Source: Yersinia mollaretii ATCC 43969
GTDB lineage: Bacteria; Pseudomonadota; Gammaproteobacteria; Enterobacterales; Enterobacteriaceae
Direction of reading: 5' to 3'
DNA length: 64,000 bases
Assembly: GCF_013282725.1 (NCBI RefSeq)
Contig: NZ_CP054043.1
Span: 3,286,001-3,350,000 of the forward strand
A program made the translations under genes and the position numbers. Shown in pieces: positions 1 to 8,636 of the stretch (the first letter of the stretch is position 1; each line of letters opens with the position of its first letter). A model generated the notes under the pieces. It worked only from the letters and a program-made list of their open reading frames with translations, was not told where the DNA came from and searched no databases.

Positions 1-143
1 ATCAGGCCGACAATAATCAAAATGATATAGCGGAAAGTGGCACTGACTTTTGCTTTACGTAGCGTGCGGCTAATTTCCGCATCAGCAAGTTCCTGCGCCA
101 GAGCTAATTTTTTCTGGTTGGAAGTGTGTTGTACGTCAGTCAT
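1..143 (-). CDS. togN: TogN-type oligogalacturonide ABC permease, N-terminus only
   Basis: This is the first 47 codons of a reverse-strand gene that runs off the left edge. It starts with ATG at 143, inside the end of togM (8-base overlap), so the two are translationally coupled. The visible peptide is a polar, charged cytoplasmic N-terminus (begins MTDVQHTSNQKK) followed by the start of a hydrophobic segment (YIILIIVGL), as in the second permease of carbohydrate ABC importers. The name comes from its position after togM and pelW, the arrangement known from Dickeya. The sequence visible here would not identify it alone. Confidence 0.75.
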   Translation of the reverse strand, partial: MTDVQHTSNQKKLALAQELADAEISRTLRKAKVSATFRYIILIIVGL

Positions 144-1026
144 TTTTTCCTCCTTTATCGGCGGAGTAGAAGACCCAATATTTAGATGATTTAAATGCAA
201 TTGAGGCGAATAGAGCGACTACCAGGAATAATATCCAAGCCAGTGCCGCGCCGTAGCCCATATCAAAGTATTTAAACGCCGTATCATAGATATAGAGCGA
301 GAATAAATAGGTGTAATGGGTCGGTCCGCCGTCAGTAATAACGTACGGCGCAGTAAACTCTTGGAATGCCTGCGTGGTTTGCATAATAAAGTTGAAGAAA
401 ATAACCGGCGTGATCAGTGGCACGGTCACTTTCATAAACATTTGCCATTTAGAGGCACCATCAATCATGGCGGCTTCATATTGTGATTGCGGCACGTTTT
501 GCAATGCGGCCAGGAAGATAACCATGGCGGAACCGAACTGCCAAACACGCAGTAATGTCACGGATGTCAGCGCCAGCGCGGGTTCTCCCAACCAGTTGAT
601 GGCATCAAATCCGAGCACACCGATAAAACTGTTTAACAGACCATCAATGGCAAAGAGAGCACGCCATAACACGGCAATGGCAACGCTGCTGCCGAGAATA
701 GATGGAATATAGAAAGCAGTACGGAAGAGGCCGATACCACGTAATTTAAAATTCAGTACAAAAGCGATCCCCAGAGCAAATGCCAGTTTTAAAGGAATAG
801 TCAGAAAAACATAAGCGAATGTCACGCCCATGGATTTCCAGAATAAATCATCTTCAAGCAGCATATGACGATAATTCTCGATCCCGTTAAATACGGGAGG
901 GTTCATTAAGTCATACTCAGTAAAACTGAGAAAGAAAGATGATACAAAGGGGAAAGCCGTAAATATTATCAACCCAAGTATATAAGGTGATAAATAGGCT
1001 AACCCCAGCATTCTGTTTTCATTCAT
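136..1026 (-). CDS. togM: Oligogalacturonide ABC transporter permease TogM
   Basis: This is a 296-residue inner-membrane permease of the MalF/UgpA class. It forms the channel for oligogalacturonides together with TogN, an ATPase (TogA) and a binding protein (TogB) expected beyond the left edge. About six hydrophobic segments are visible. The permease cytoplasmic loop motif lies near residues 185-200 (EAAMIDGASKWQMFMKVTVP), the usual ATPase contact. The ATG at 1026 follows an AGGTAAG ribosome site. It lies 40 bases after pelW on the same strand, so it is probably cotranscribed from the KdgR-controlled pelW promoter. The substrate is inferred from the pelW/kduD/kdgF context; the family itself transports many sugars. 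Confidence 0.85.
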   Translation of the reverse strand: MNENRMLGLAYLSPYILGLIIFTAFPFVSSFFLSFTEYDLMNPPVFNGIENYRHMLLEDDLFWKSMGVTFAYVFLTIPLKLAFALGIAFVLNFKLRGIGLFRTAFYIPSILGSSVAIAVLWRALFAIDGLLNSFIGVLGFDAINWLGEPALALTSVTLLRVWQFGSAMVIFLAALQNVPQSQYEAAMIDGASKWQMFMKVTVPLITPVIFFNFIMQTTQAFQEFTAPYVITDGGPTHYTYLFSLYIYDTAFKYFDMGYGAALAWILFLVVALFASIAFKSSKYWVFYSADKGGKND

Positions 1027-1066
1027 AATGCTTACCTATTTTTAATAACATGAAAGATAAATAAAA

Positions 1067-2734
1067 CTACTGATTCAAAAGCGTCGGATAAATAAAGTCG
1101 ATATCATACAAAGTGCGGCTTTCCCCGTTCACCCGATAATCTCCATGGATGTAACCACCATTGGTCATAAATTGAGGCATTACCGCTGACTTATTTTGTT
1201 TTGCGGCAATTAAGGTTAATAAAGCTAATGCAATCGGATTGTCGAGACGGAAATAACGGTGTTGCGCCGATTCAACAAACAGACCACGGTGGTAATGTTG
1301 CGTAAATAGGGTGTCGCCGACTTGCCAGGCTAATTCAAAAAGTCGCGCACATTGGCAATGCTCAGCCAGTTCAGTTAAGGCCAACAGCAGATAGGCGCTG
1401 GCGTTGGGCTTTTTGCCCGTCATCAAAGCAGCCTGACGTTTGGATTTATTTAATTCAGCCAACTGCCAGCGGTGCAGTAATACGCCAATTAAATCCAGCA
1501 GCTCCTCATCTTCACTCAAACGCCATGCCCGAACCAGCGGCAACAGATAGTCAACTTCTAATGGGAAGGGGGAGATAATTGTCCCTTTAGCGCCATAGTA
1601 GCCATCACGTTGCAAGACATAACCGCTCATGTCCTGGCCATCGTTCCATAACGGACGCAATGTATTGCTCTCAACGTCATAAGCGAAACGATAGTAATTT
1701 TTTAACCCGTCAATCACCCATTGCAGCACTTCGGCATCAGGTTGTTGGCGCAGGATATCCAGCATAGCCAATGGGTTATCAATGAGCAGTGGGCGCATGT
1801 CTCGGAACAGGACATTGGCTTCACGGGCGATTTCACCAAATTCAGGGCCAAACTGGCGCTTAGCACGATCGCCATACCAAGATTGGGTCTGATTATCATC
1901 GGCCGGTACAGGTCGGCGCTGCTGTGGTGAGCTGAACTGATAAACCGGCAAACCTGTTTCAGGATGACGGGCTAAAACATATTGGCGATACAGATGTTTG
2001 CCCCATGCCGCAGCAGCGAGATCGCCGGTGTACTCCGCATACTTATAGGCTGCATAAATCAGATCGGTTCCGGCATTCACAAAGGTCAAACCCTTGGTCT
2101 CTGGCAGGCGGGGCAAATCTGCGGGATTCACCACGTCGTGACGGGCATGGGTGAACACATGTGGGTCGCGCTGCTTGTCGTAGCTGCCATGGCGACCCAG
2201 ATCCAATGTTTGCCAATCTTCTACATGGGCGTGCCAGAATCCCTGCAAGAAATTCAGTGTTTTTTCCCGATCAATCGTGACCAGCAAATTGTAATAGGGC
2301 AGATGATGTTTCAGCTCGTGGACTTGCGCTTTCGATTCTGGCCCTTCTGTTTTCAACGAATCCAGATTCAGGAAACGGTGTCCACCCCAATAAAATAATC
2401 CGCTTTGCTCATGCACGCCGCGCTGCATAAAATAACTGCTTTGCACTCGTGCTTGCTGGTGGTATTGCGGGTCTTGAGTCACCAGACTTAGCGCGTCGAG
2501 TGTCCGTAGCCAGTTTTGCTGACTGGCAAAGTTCGAGATTGGGGTATTGTGACCATCAGGGAACTCCCATACGACCGGTTGATGGGTCAGCACATCAAAA
2601 CCATCAGCCATCAGTGGGGTTGGGTTTTGATTGCTGTGGCCAACAGACTGGACTAAATCAACATAGCTGCGGATAGCGCTGAGCCAGTTAATCATTGTTG
2701 CGTCACTGTTTTTAATGCTGCCGACAAACTCCAT
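1067..2734 (-). CDS. pelW: Cytoplasmic exopolygalacturonate lyase, PL2 family
   Basis: This enzyme of about 555 residues matches family-2 pectate lyases of the PelW type. These cleave imported oligogalacturonides in the cytoplasm by beta-elimination, releasing unsaturated digalacturonate. There is no signal peptide, which fits PelW rather than the periplasmic PL2A paralogue. An adjacent Arg-His pair in FTHARHD (about residues 199-200) and the upstream His/Glu-rich stretch VHELKHHLP (about 139-147) resemble the catalytic Arg and metal ligands described for Yersinia PL2 enzymes; this mapping is by eye. The start could be GTG at 2737 or ATG at 2734; GGGG lies eight bases before the ATG. It leads the pelW-togMN operon. 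Confidence 0.87.
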   Translation of the reverse strand: MEFVGSIKNSDATMINWLSAIRSYVDLVQSVGHSNQNPTPLMADGFDVLTHQPVVWEFPDGHNTPISNFASQQNWLRTLDALSLVTQDPQYHQQARVQSSYFMQRGVHEQSGLFYWGGHRFLNLDSLKTEGPESKAQVHELKHHLPYYNLLVTIDREKTLNFLQGFWHAHVEDWQTLDLGRHGSYDKQRDPHVFTHARHDVVNPADLPRLPETKGLTFVNAGTDLIYAAYKYAEYTGDLAAAAWGKHLYRQYVLARHPETGLPVYQFSSPQQRRPVPADDNQTQSWYGDRAKRQFGPEFGEIAREANVLFRDMRPLLIDNPLAMLDILRQQPDAEVLQWVIDGLKNYYRFAYDVESNTLRPLWNDGQDMSGYVLQRDGYYGAKGTIISPFPLEVDYLLPLVRAWRLSEDEELLDLIGVLLHRWQLAELNKSKRQAALMTGKKPNASAYLLLALTELAEHCQCARLFELAWQVGDTLFTQHYHRGLFVESAQHRYFRLDNPIALALLTLIAAKQNKSAVMPQFMTNGGYIHGDYRVNGESRTLYDIDFIYPTLLNQ

Positions 2735-2793
2735 CACCTTAACCCCATCATCGAAACGTCAGGACGGAACCGGTTTAAGGTTCCTTATAAATA

Positions 2794-2806
2794 GAAACAT
2801 CGTTTC
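2794..2806. promoter_or_regulatory. KdgR-type operator upstream of pelW
   Basis: The sequence GAAACATCGTTTC is a near-perfect palindrome (GAAAC and GTTTC around ATC) with AT-rich flanks. It matches the core of the KdgR box that represses pectin catabolism genes until KDG appears. It lies about 60 bases upstream of the pelW start. A weaker CRP-like sequence (TGTGA, six bases, TCGGA) lies farther upstream at 2848-2863. The operator assignment is from the motif only. Confidence 0.75.
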
Positions 2807-2957
2807 AATCTATTATATTTGTATTTACTGGCGAGTCATTGAGCGAATGACAAAAGTGTGATCGAAGTCGGAACGTTGTTTTGAATTTTTTATTTTTGCA
2901 CTTTTGATACGGATTTTTGAATGATCTAATTTGTTAACTATTTGATAAATAAGTAAT

Positions 2958-2983
2958 AAAAAAGGCACAACCGAAGTTGTGCC
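2958..2983 (-). terminator. Rho-independent terminator of kduD
   Basis: Read on the reverse strand, GGCACAAC, a TTCG tetraloop and GTTGTGCC form an 8-bp stem followed by TTTTTTATT. It lies about 80 bases after the kduD stop and separates kduD from the pelW operon. Confidence 0.88.
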
Positions 2984-3061
2984 TGTAAACTGTTTTGAGC
3001 CGAAATAGGGCAAATTACGCGAGGGAATTGACCTTAACTCAAATTAGTGATGATTCTCGGT

Positions 3062-3823
3062 TTAGCGCGCTAACCAACCGCCATCAACAGCGATGGTGTA
3101 ACCGCTGATATAGTCGGATGCTTTGGATGCCAAGAAGACCACTGGGCCTTTCAGATCGTCAGGTAAGCCCCAACGGCCAGCCGGGATACGGTCAAGGATC
3201 TCTTTGCTGCGCTCTTCATCTTTACGCAACTGTTGGGTGTTGTTGGTCGCCATATAACCGGGGGCAACAGCATTCACATTGATGCCGTGTTTTGCCCACT
3301 CATTGGCTAACAGGCGGGTGACACCCATCACGGCGCTTTTTGACGCGGTGTAAGATGGCACACGGATGCCACCTTGATAAGAGAGCATTGAGGCAACGTT
3401 AATGATTTTGCCGCCATGACCTTGTTTGATGAATTGCTTGGCAACCGCTTGAGACATAAAGAACACGGTTTTGATGTTAACGTTCATCACATCATCCCAA
3501 TCTTTTTCGCTGAAGTTGATCGCATCTTCGCGACGGATGATACCGGCGTTATTGACCAGAATATCGATTTGACCAAATTCAGCGACAGCACGCTCTAACA
3601 GAGCGGGGATGCCATCAATCTTGCTCAAGTCAGCTGTCAGGCTCAAGAAGCGGCGACCCAATGCAGTCACTTTTTCAATTGTCTCTTTGGGTTCAACAAT
3701 GTTGATACCCACGATATCGCAGCCTGCTTCAGCTAAACCAATCGCCATGCCTTGGCCCAAACCGGTGTCACAGCCAGTAACCAGTGCAATTTTACCTTTC
3801 AATTCAAAGGAATCTAAAATCAT
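3062..3823 (-). CDS. kduD: 2-dehydro-3-deoxy-D-gluconate 5-dehydrogenase KduD
   Basis: This 253-residue short-chain dehydrogenase reduces 2,5-diketo-3-deoxygluconate to KDG with NADH in pectin and hexuronate breakdown. The nucleotide-binding motif TGCDTGLGQG is near residues 15-24, NNAG near 89, the catalytic Ser in NVASM near 142, and YxxxK (YTASK) near 157-161. The C-terminal GGW is typical of the family. The frame is open for nine codons upstream, but MILDSFELKGK is the family's usual N-terminus and has GAGAGA in front of it, so the ATG at 3823 was chosen. It is a single-gene unit with its own terminator and shares its upstream region with divergent kdgF. Confidence 0.95.
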   Translation of the reverse strand: MILDSFELKGKIALVTGCDTGLGQGMAIGLAEAGCDIVGINIVEPKETIEKVTALGRRFLSLTADLSKIDGIPALLERAVAEFGQIDILVNNAGIIRREDAINFSEKDWDDVMNVNIKTVFFMSQAVAKQFIKQGHGGKIINVASMLSYQGGIRVPSYTASKSAVMGVTRLLANEWAKHGINVNAVAPGYMATNNTQQLRKDEERSKEILDRIPAGRWGLPDDLKGPVVFLASKASDYISGYTIAVDGGWLAR

Positions 3824-4244
3824 AGCTAACATCTCTCTCAAGGCGGTCAAAGATTGCCGCGATTTCTATATTGGGGAGAAAACCGCCCAAAGGACGGCTT
3901 TGGTTGGTAGAGCCTATCTTTCAGAACATCATCTTGAATGGGCATAACCCAAGTCAGATAGCACGGCAAAAGTAGAAAATGCGCACGATGCTGAAATGGT
4001 GACTGACAACCTGCGCGGGTCCGACTTCTGACCGAGTGTTTCTTTTGATTCGCTGATGATAGTGTTTGCGGGAAGTTAATTCAATAAAAATGAAATGATG
4101 TTTTATTATTTTTTGAGGGATGTCATGATTTTTGGATTAATTATGGTCAAACTGTGGAGATTGCCCGTAGAATGAGGCGAATTCAGCGTAAAAACAGTGA
4201 CGACGCGACACCAAATCTATTCTGCATAATAATGAGGAGAAATA
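3824..4244. other. kduD/kdgF divergent intergenic region
   Basis: This 421-base region separates the divergent kduD and kdgF genes. A short forward frame near the kduD start is the antisense shadow of kduD and is not supported. The only motif I recognise is the KdgR-like box near 4085-4110, listed separately. The stretch 4081-4140 is very AT-rich and is the likely promoter area. Confidence 0.7.
4085..4108. promoter_or_regulatory. KdgR-like operator between kduD and kdgF
   Basis: The imperfect palindrome centres on GAAATGATGTTTT (4092-4104) with AT-rich arms (AAAAAT before, ATTATT after). It resembles the KdgR consensus of GAAA-type and TTTC-type half-sites. It is about 140 bases before kdgF and 260 before kduD, so one repressor site could serve both. 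It is weaker than the pelW site. Confidence 0.5.
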
Positions 4245-4577
4245 ATGAAGATGTTTTTTATTAATGACGAAACGCCATGGGAAGAGTTAGGTAATGGCAT
4301 TAAACGCAAAGTGATGACTTGGAGTGACGAGCTGATGATGGTCTGCGTTCACTTTGATAAAGGGGCCATTGGCGTGGCTCACAAACATGATATCCATGAC
4401 CAAATTGCGTATGTTGCCGCAGGCAGTTTCGAAGTGGAGATTGAAGGGCAGAAGCGCATATTGAAAGCGGGGGATGCCTATCGTGCGGTGAAGAATGAGA
4501 TGCACGGCGCGGTATCGCTGGAAGATAACAGTATTTTGATCGACACCTTTACCCCTAAGCGGGATGACTTCCTTTAA
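4245..4577 (+). CDS. kdgF: KdgF cupin, unsaturated uronate linearisation
   Basis: This small cupin of 110 residues converts cyclic 4,5-unsaturated galacturonate to the open-chain 5-keto-4-deoxyuronate, the step before KduI and KduD. The metal ligands expected for KdgF are all present: H46 and H48 (VAHKHD), Q53 and H87 (EMHG). They sit at the numbering I recall for the crystallised Y. enterocolitica protein. The ATG is preceded by GAGGAGAAATA, a strong ribosome site. It is monocistronic, transcribed away from kduD, and ends in its own terminator. Confidence 0.95.
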   Translation: MKMFFINDETPWEELGNGIKRKVMTWSDELMMVCVHFDKGAIGVAHKHDIHDQIAYVAAGSFEVEIEGQKRILKAGDAYRAVKNEMHGAVSLEDNSILIDTFTPKRDDFL

Positions 4578-4585
4578 AATCTATT

Positions 4586-4619
4586 GGGCGGTTGAGTCAT
4601 CGACTCTCGCCGCCCTTTA
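4586..4619 (+). terminator. Terminator between kdgF and hxpB
   Basis: GGGCGG (4586-4591) pairs with CCGCCC (4610-4615), with an inner GAGTC/GACTC stem. TTTAT follows on the forward strand. It ends kdgF and lies between convergent genes. Confidence 0.75.
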
Positions 4620-4645
4620 TCGCGAAAACAGGTATCTCTCTTCAG

Positions 4646-5311
4646 TTACGAAATATCGTCCTTGCGCAATTGTTCCAGCGACGCTAATTGAATATCCGCC
4701 AAGGCCCAGCGAGGATCCGCCTGGTACTCTGGTGAGGGGATCACAATCGACCGCATCCGTGCCGCTTTAGTGGCAATCATACCGTTGACTGAATCTTCCA
4801 GCGTGACACATTGTAACGGGTCAATGCCCAGATCAGCCGCCGCATTCAGGTAGACCTCGGGGTGCGGTTTACTGTAGGGCAGGTACTCTGCTGAAACCAA
4901 ACAGTCGAAATAGTGTTCAACGCCGAGCATGGCCAGCACGCGTTTCTGCATGTGCAGCGGTGAGGCGGAGGCCAGACCAATTTTCAGCCCTTGTTGGCGG
5001 CAAAGATCCAGCGCATATTCGACGCCCGGTAGCACGGGGCGTGTCTCTTCCACTAGTTCGATGGCGCGAGCAATAATACGTTTGCACACTTCTGCCTGAC
5101 TCGGCCCCTGCCAAGGCAGAGTTTGATACCAAAGTTTCACCACCAAATCGATACGCAAACCCAGCGTGTCAGGCAGTGAATCTCGTGAGGAGGTGTCCAG
5201 CCCCAGCGAGGTGAAAATATCAAGTTCCGCCTGTAGCCATAAAGGCTCTGAATCAATCAGCAGGCCATCCATATCAAAGATTGCGGCCTTAATCGGGTGA
5301 GGGGTCGCCAT
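4646..5311 (-). CDS. hxpB: HAD-family hexitol/2-deoxyglucose-6-phosphate phosphatase
   Basis: This 221-residue HAD hydrolase corresponds to E. coli YniC (HxpB), which dephosphorylates sugar phosphates including 2-deoxyglucose-6-phosphate. Motif I is FDMDGLLID near residues 12-20 (nucleophile and acid/base Asp), motif II GLASAS near 115-120, the Lys in YSKPHPEVY near 148, and motif III LEDSVNG near 170. AGGAG precedes the start, at 11-base spacing. In E. coli yniC lies beside yniB and yniA; here yniB is adjacent and divergent, while yniA is about 7 kb away. Confidence 0.93.
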   Translation of the reverse strand: MATPHPIKAAIFDMDGLLIDSEPLWLQAELDIFTSLGLDTSSRDSLPDTLGLRIDLVVKLWYQTLPWQGPSQAEVCKRIIARAIELVEETRPVLPGVEYALDLCRQQGLKIGLASASPLHMQKRVLAMLGVEHYFDCLVSAEYLPYSKPHPEVYLNAAADLGIDPLQCVTLEDSVNGMIATKAARMRSIVIPSPEYQADPRWALADIQLASLEQLRKDDIS

Positions 5312-5498
5312 TAATCATCACTCCTGTTGGTTTTTAGCTACGAGCTGAATACCTTATCATTAACTTAATCATCTTGCGCCAGATGAAGCCAAGGTGAATT
5401 TGAGTTAAGCAGGGGGATCACAACAAAAATTTTCACAAAGAGTGAATGTAGCAGGTAAACTAAGTCTACATAAGTTGTGGTATTTACAAGGAGAAGTC

Positions 5499-6053
5499 AT
5501 GACCTATCAACAGGCTGGGCGCGTCGCTGTTATCAAACGGATTGCAGGATGGCTCGTTTTTATTCCAGCGCTGCTGTCAACATTGATTTCAATCATCAAT
5601 TTTGCCTATCAATATAGCCAAAAGAGTACCGGGATTAATGCGGTAATGATGGATTTTATCCACGTCATGACCGATATGATCCGCTTTAATACCACTTTTC
5701 TGGATATCTTCTGGTTTAACTCGCCAGTACCCGATTTCGAACAGGGTTTTTCCGCCGCTAACATCATGTTCTTTATCATCTATATGTTGATTTTCGTCGG
5801 TCTGTCGTTGCAAGCGTCAGGTGCTCGTATGTCGCGGCAAGTGCGGCATATTCGTGAAGGTATTGAAGATCAGTTGATTTTAGAGCAGGCCAAAGGCAGT
5901 GAAGGGCGCAGTCGTGAACAGTTGGAAGAGAAGATAGTCTTGCCGCACCACACTATTTTCTTGCAGTTTTTTACCCTCTATATCCTGCCGTTCGTTATCG
6001 GCGTGGTGGCCTATTTTGTCATTAAGCTATTGGGGTTGATGGCTCAGGGATAA
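5499..6053 (+). CDS. yniB: YniB-family inner-membrane protein
   Basis: This membrane protein of 184 residues belongs to the YniB family, which has no known function. Hydrophobic segments are visible near residues 12-35, 83-102 and 155-180. A charged stretch (about 108-145, rich in Arg, Glu and Lys) lies between the last two. The frame is open upstream of 5499, but AAGGAGAA at 5488-5495 fixes the ATG at 5499. It is divergent from hxpB and followed by a strong terminator. Confidence 0.9.
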   Translation: MTYQQAGRVAVIKRIAGWLVFIPALLSTLISIINFAYQYSQKSTGINAVMMDFIHVMTDMIRFNTTFLDIFWFNSPVPDFEQGFSAANIMFFIIYMLIFVGLSLQASGARMSRQVRHIREGIEDQLILEQAKGSEGRSREQLEEKIVLPHHTIFLQFFTLYILPFVIGVVAYFVIKLLGLMAQG

Positions 6054-6067
6054 GGTTTCTTCCAGAC

Positions 6068-6095
6068 AAAAAAGCCCATTAAATGGGCCTTTTTG
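6068..6095. terminator. Bidirectional-looking terminator after yniB
   Basis: GCCCAT (6074-6079) pairs with ATGGGC (6083-6088). AAAAAA precedes and CTTTTTG follows, so the hairpin has a T-run on either strand. It ends yniB. Confidence 0.85.
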
Positions 6096-6242
6096 TCACT
6101 TATTATCTTGATATCAAAACAAATTAACGTCTTGAAAGACTTTTTCGGCAACCTCGACACGATACCCTTCTTGCACTCACACTATTCCCTCGGTGTTTGC
6201 CTTATGCTGTAAGGCTCTCTCCTCCGTTATATCAGCAAAGTA

Positions 6243-7133
6243 ATGAACGTTTTTATCTCAAAGAAAATGCGTAATTTTATTGTGTTAGCCCAAACTAATA
6301 GCATGGCGAAGGCGGCTGAAAAATTACACATGACCGCATCCCCGTTTGGCAAAAGTATTACCGCGCTGGAAGAGCTAGTGGGGTATTCTCTTTTTACCCG
6401 TAATGAGAAAAGTATCAGCCTCAATAAGGCGGGCCAGGAGCTTTATCAGGAGCTATTTCCGATTTACCAAAGGTTATCGGCAATCGATAACAGTATTATG
6501 TCGCTGTCCCAGCGGCAGAAAAATATCGTGGTGGGCATTGATAACACTTACCCGACGATTATTTTTGATCAGCTATTTAGTCTGAGCGATAAATATGACG
6601 GAATCACCGCCCAACCTTTTGAGTTCAATGAAAATAGCGTGATCGATGATTTGCTCGACCGCCGGGTGGATTTTATTATCTCCCCGCAACAAGCCTCGCA
6701 ACGGGTGACCCATATCGACAGTTTGCAGGCCACAGAGCTTCCCTCATTGCGGCTCGGTTTTTTAGTGTCACGCCGCTTTGAGAATATGCAGGCACTCGAA
6801 TTATTAAATACGTTGCCGTGGCTACAGATGCGTTTTCAAAATCGGGCTAATTTTGAATCCTTATTGGATGCCCATTTCCGCTCCATTGGGATTAACCCCA
6901 CCATTATTTATCGTCCCTACAGTTTTATGGCAAAAATAAGTGCGGTAGAGCAGGGGCAATTCCTGACCGTGGTGCCTCAGTTTGCTTATCGGTTGGTGAA
7001 TCCGGCCAAGCTGAAATACTTTGATGCGCCGAATCAGCCCATGTACATGCGAGAATATCTCTATTCGCTCAAGAATAATCACCATATTGAGCAAGTCATG
7101 GGCTATATCAGTGCCGATCGTGACGGTGATTAA
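6243..7133 (+). CDS. LysR-family regulator next to the scp operon
   Basis: This is a 296-residue LysR-type regulator. The winged helix-turn-helix occupies about residues 5-62 (MAKAAEKLHMTASPFGKSI), and a substrate-binding domain follows. It faces the scp operon tail to tail, and its stop codon overlaps the scpC stop by four bases. In E. coli a LysR gene (ygfI) also flanks scpC, so this is probably its positional counterpart. Direct control of scpABC is not shown by the sequence. The ATG follows TA directly and has only a weak ribosome site. Confidence 0.85.
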   Translation: MNVFISKKMRNFIVLAQTNSMAKAAEKLHMTASPFGKSITALEELVGYSLFTRNEKSISLNKAGQELYQELFPIYQRLSAIDNSIMSLSQRQKNIVVGIDNTYPTIIFDQLFSLSDKYDGITAQPFEFNENSVIDDLLDRRVDFIISPQQASQRVTHIDSLQATELPSLRLGFLVSRRFENMQALELLNTLPWLQMRFQNRANFESLLDAHFRSIGINPTIIYRPYSFMAKISAVEQGQFLTVVPQFAYRLVNPAKLKYFDAPNQPMYMREYLYSLKNNHHIEQVMGYISADRDGD

Positions 7134-8611
7134 GGGGCCAGCATGGCACCAAATTCAAACAGATTTTGGTGCAGTTGAAATGCCTGCGTCAGATTGTGAT
7201 GCAGATGCCCGCCCTTGGATTGCGCCAGATATTGATGTAGGTAATCCCGGTACATCGGATGCGCGCAGTTATCGATAATGGCGGCGGCCCGTTGCAGTGG
7301 CGATAATCCGCGCAAATCGGCAACACCTTGTTCGGTCACGATCACTTTGACACTGTGTTCGCTGTGATCCACATGGGTACACATCGGGACAATGGTGGAG
7401 ACTTTACCGCCCTTGACCACTGATGGGGCCATGAAGATCGACAAATAAGCATTGCGCTCAAAGTCTGCACTACCGCCAATGCCGTTGAGCAGTTCAGTAC
7501 CCGCCACATGGGTGGAGTTGGCGTGGCCGTAGATGTCAAACTCCAGCCCGACATTCAGGGCGATGACCCCCAGACGGCGGATGATTTCCGGGTGATTCGA
7601 GATCTCCTGCGGCCGCAAGACGATGCGGCTCGAGAAGAAGTCCATGTTGTCATAGATCTTTTTCAGTGAGGCGGGCGAAATGGTTAAGCTGGAGGCACTG
7701 ACCCCCATCACTTTTTCGCACTCTAACAGTTGGACTACCGACTCTTGTAACACCTCTGAATACATCATAAAGGGGGGAATATGGCGGTTTTCCCCCAGCC
7801 GTTTCATTACGGCATTATTGATGTTACCGACGCCACTTTGCAGCGGGAGAAACTCAGGCGGAATACGGCCTAATCGCAGCTCATTCAGCAGGAAGTTGAC
7901 CACGTTATCCGCAATTTGTTCGCACAAGGGATTGGCCCGATCTAGGCTGTTACTGGCATCGGGTAACTCCGTTTCGACAATGCCGACGATTTTGCTCGGG
8001 TCAACCTGCACATAGGATTGGCCCACTTTATCGAGCGTGTGAAATATCGGCAGCGTATTGCGCCGTGGTGGCGCACCGAGGGTGATGATATCGGCAAATT
8101 CAGCCACCCGTGGGCTGTGATAATGATTTAGCTCAATAATGATTTTTTTGGCTTTATGCAAAAATATCGGGGCATTGCCAATACCGCTGGTGAGATACAC
8201 CTTGCCCTCGGCGGTGACGGCTGAGGCTTCAATCACGGCGACATCAAGGTCGCCAAAGAAACCATAGTTGACCATTTGCGCCACTTCACTCAGGTGCAGG
8301 TCAACAAAACTGACTTTGCCCTGATTGATTTTTTCACGCAACAACGAGGCGGTTTGATAAGGGGCACGCCATGAGAGGGCGTCGGCGGCGGCCAATTCAT
8401 CATCAGCTTGGGCGCTGATAGAGGCTCCGGTCAGTAAGCGAATCTGAAACTCTTTTTGTTGCTGATGATGTGCTATGGCGCGCCGGGCGATAGCCGCAGG
8501 CAGTACTTTAGGTGCGCCCGCAGGAGTGAAGCCACTGAAGACCACCATATTTCCATGTTCAATACATTCGGCGGCTTCATCCGCGCTCATGATGCAATAT
8601 GACCGTTTCAT
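7130..8611 (-). CDS. scpC: Propionyl-CoA:succinate CoA-transferase ScpC
   Basis: This 493-residue enzyme of the acetyl-CoA hydrolase/CoA-transferase family moves CoA from propionyl-CoA to succinate, closing the succinate-to-propionate cycle. Glycine-rich segments SGVGNINNAV and GIGGSADF and the Glu in MMYSEVLQE (the likely catalytic residue, by comparison with AarC-type transferases) are present. The length matches E. coli ScpC. AAAGGATC precedes the ATG. It is the last gene of the operon, 25 bases after scpB. Confidence 0.94.
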   Translation of the reverse strand: MKRSYCIMSADEAAECIEHGNMVVFSGFTPAGAPKVLPAAIARRAIAHHQQQKEFQIRLLTGASISAQADDELAAADALSWRAPYQTASLLREKINQGKVSFVDLHLSEVAQMVNYGFFGDLDVAVIEASAVTAEGKVYLTSGIGNAPIFLHKAKKIIIELNHYHSPRVAEFADIITLGAPPRRNTLPIFHTLDKVGQSYVQVDPSKIVGIVETELPDASNSLDRANPLCEQIADNVVNFLLNELRLGRIPPEFLPLQSGVGNINNAVMKRLGENRHIPPFMMYSEVLQESVVQLLECEKVMGVSASSLTISPASLKKIYDNMDFFSSRIVLRPQEISNHPEIIRRLGVIALNVGLEFDIYGHANSTHVAGTELLNGIGGSADFERNAYLSIFMAPSVVKGGKVSTIVPMCTHVDHSEHSVKVIVTEQGVADLRGLSPLQRAAAIIDNCAHPMYRDYLHQYLAQSKGGHLHHNLTQAFQLHQNLFEFGAMLAP

Positions 8612-8636
8612 AACGAGATCCTTTGGCCGTGAAGGG

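Noticed and set aside
374..712. 112-codon forward frame
   Set aside because: Antisense shadow of togM; no ribosome site and no protein-like features.
2825..3013. 62-codon reverse frame between kduD and pelW
   Set aside because: Runs across the kduD terminator stem and has no homology or ribosome site.
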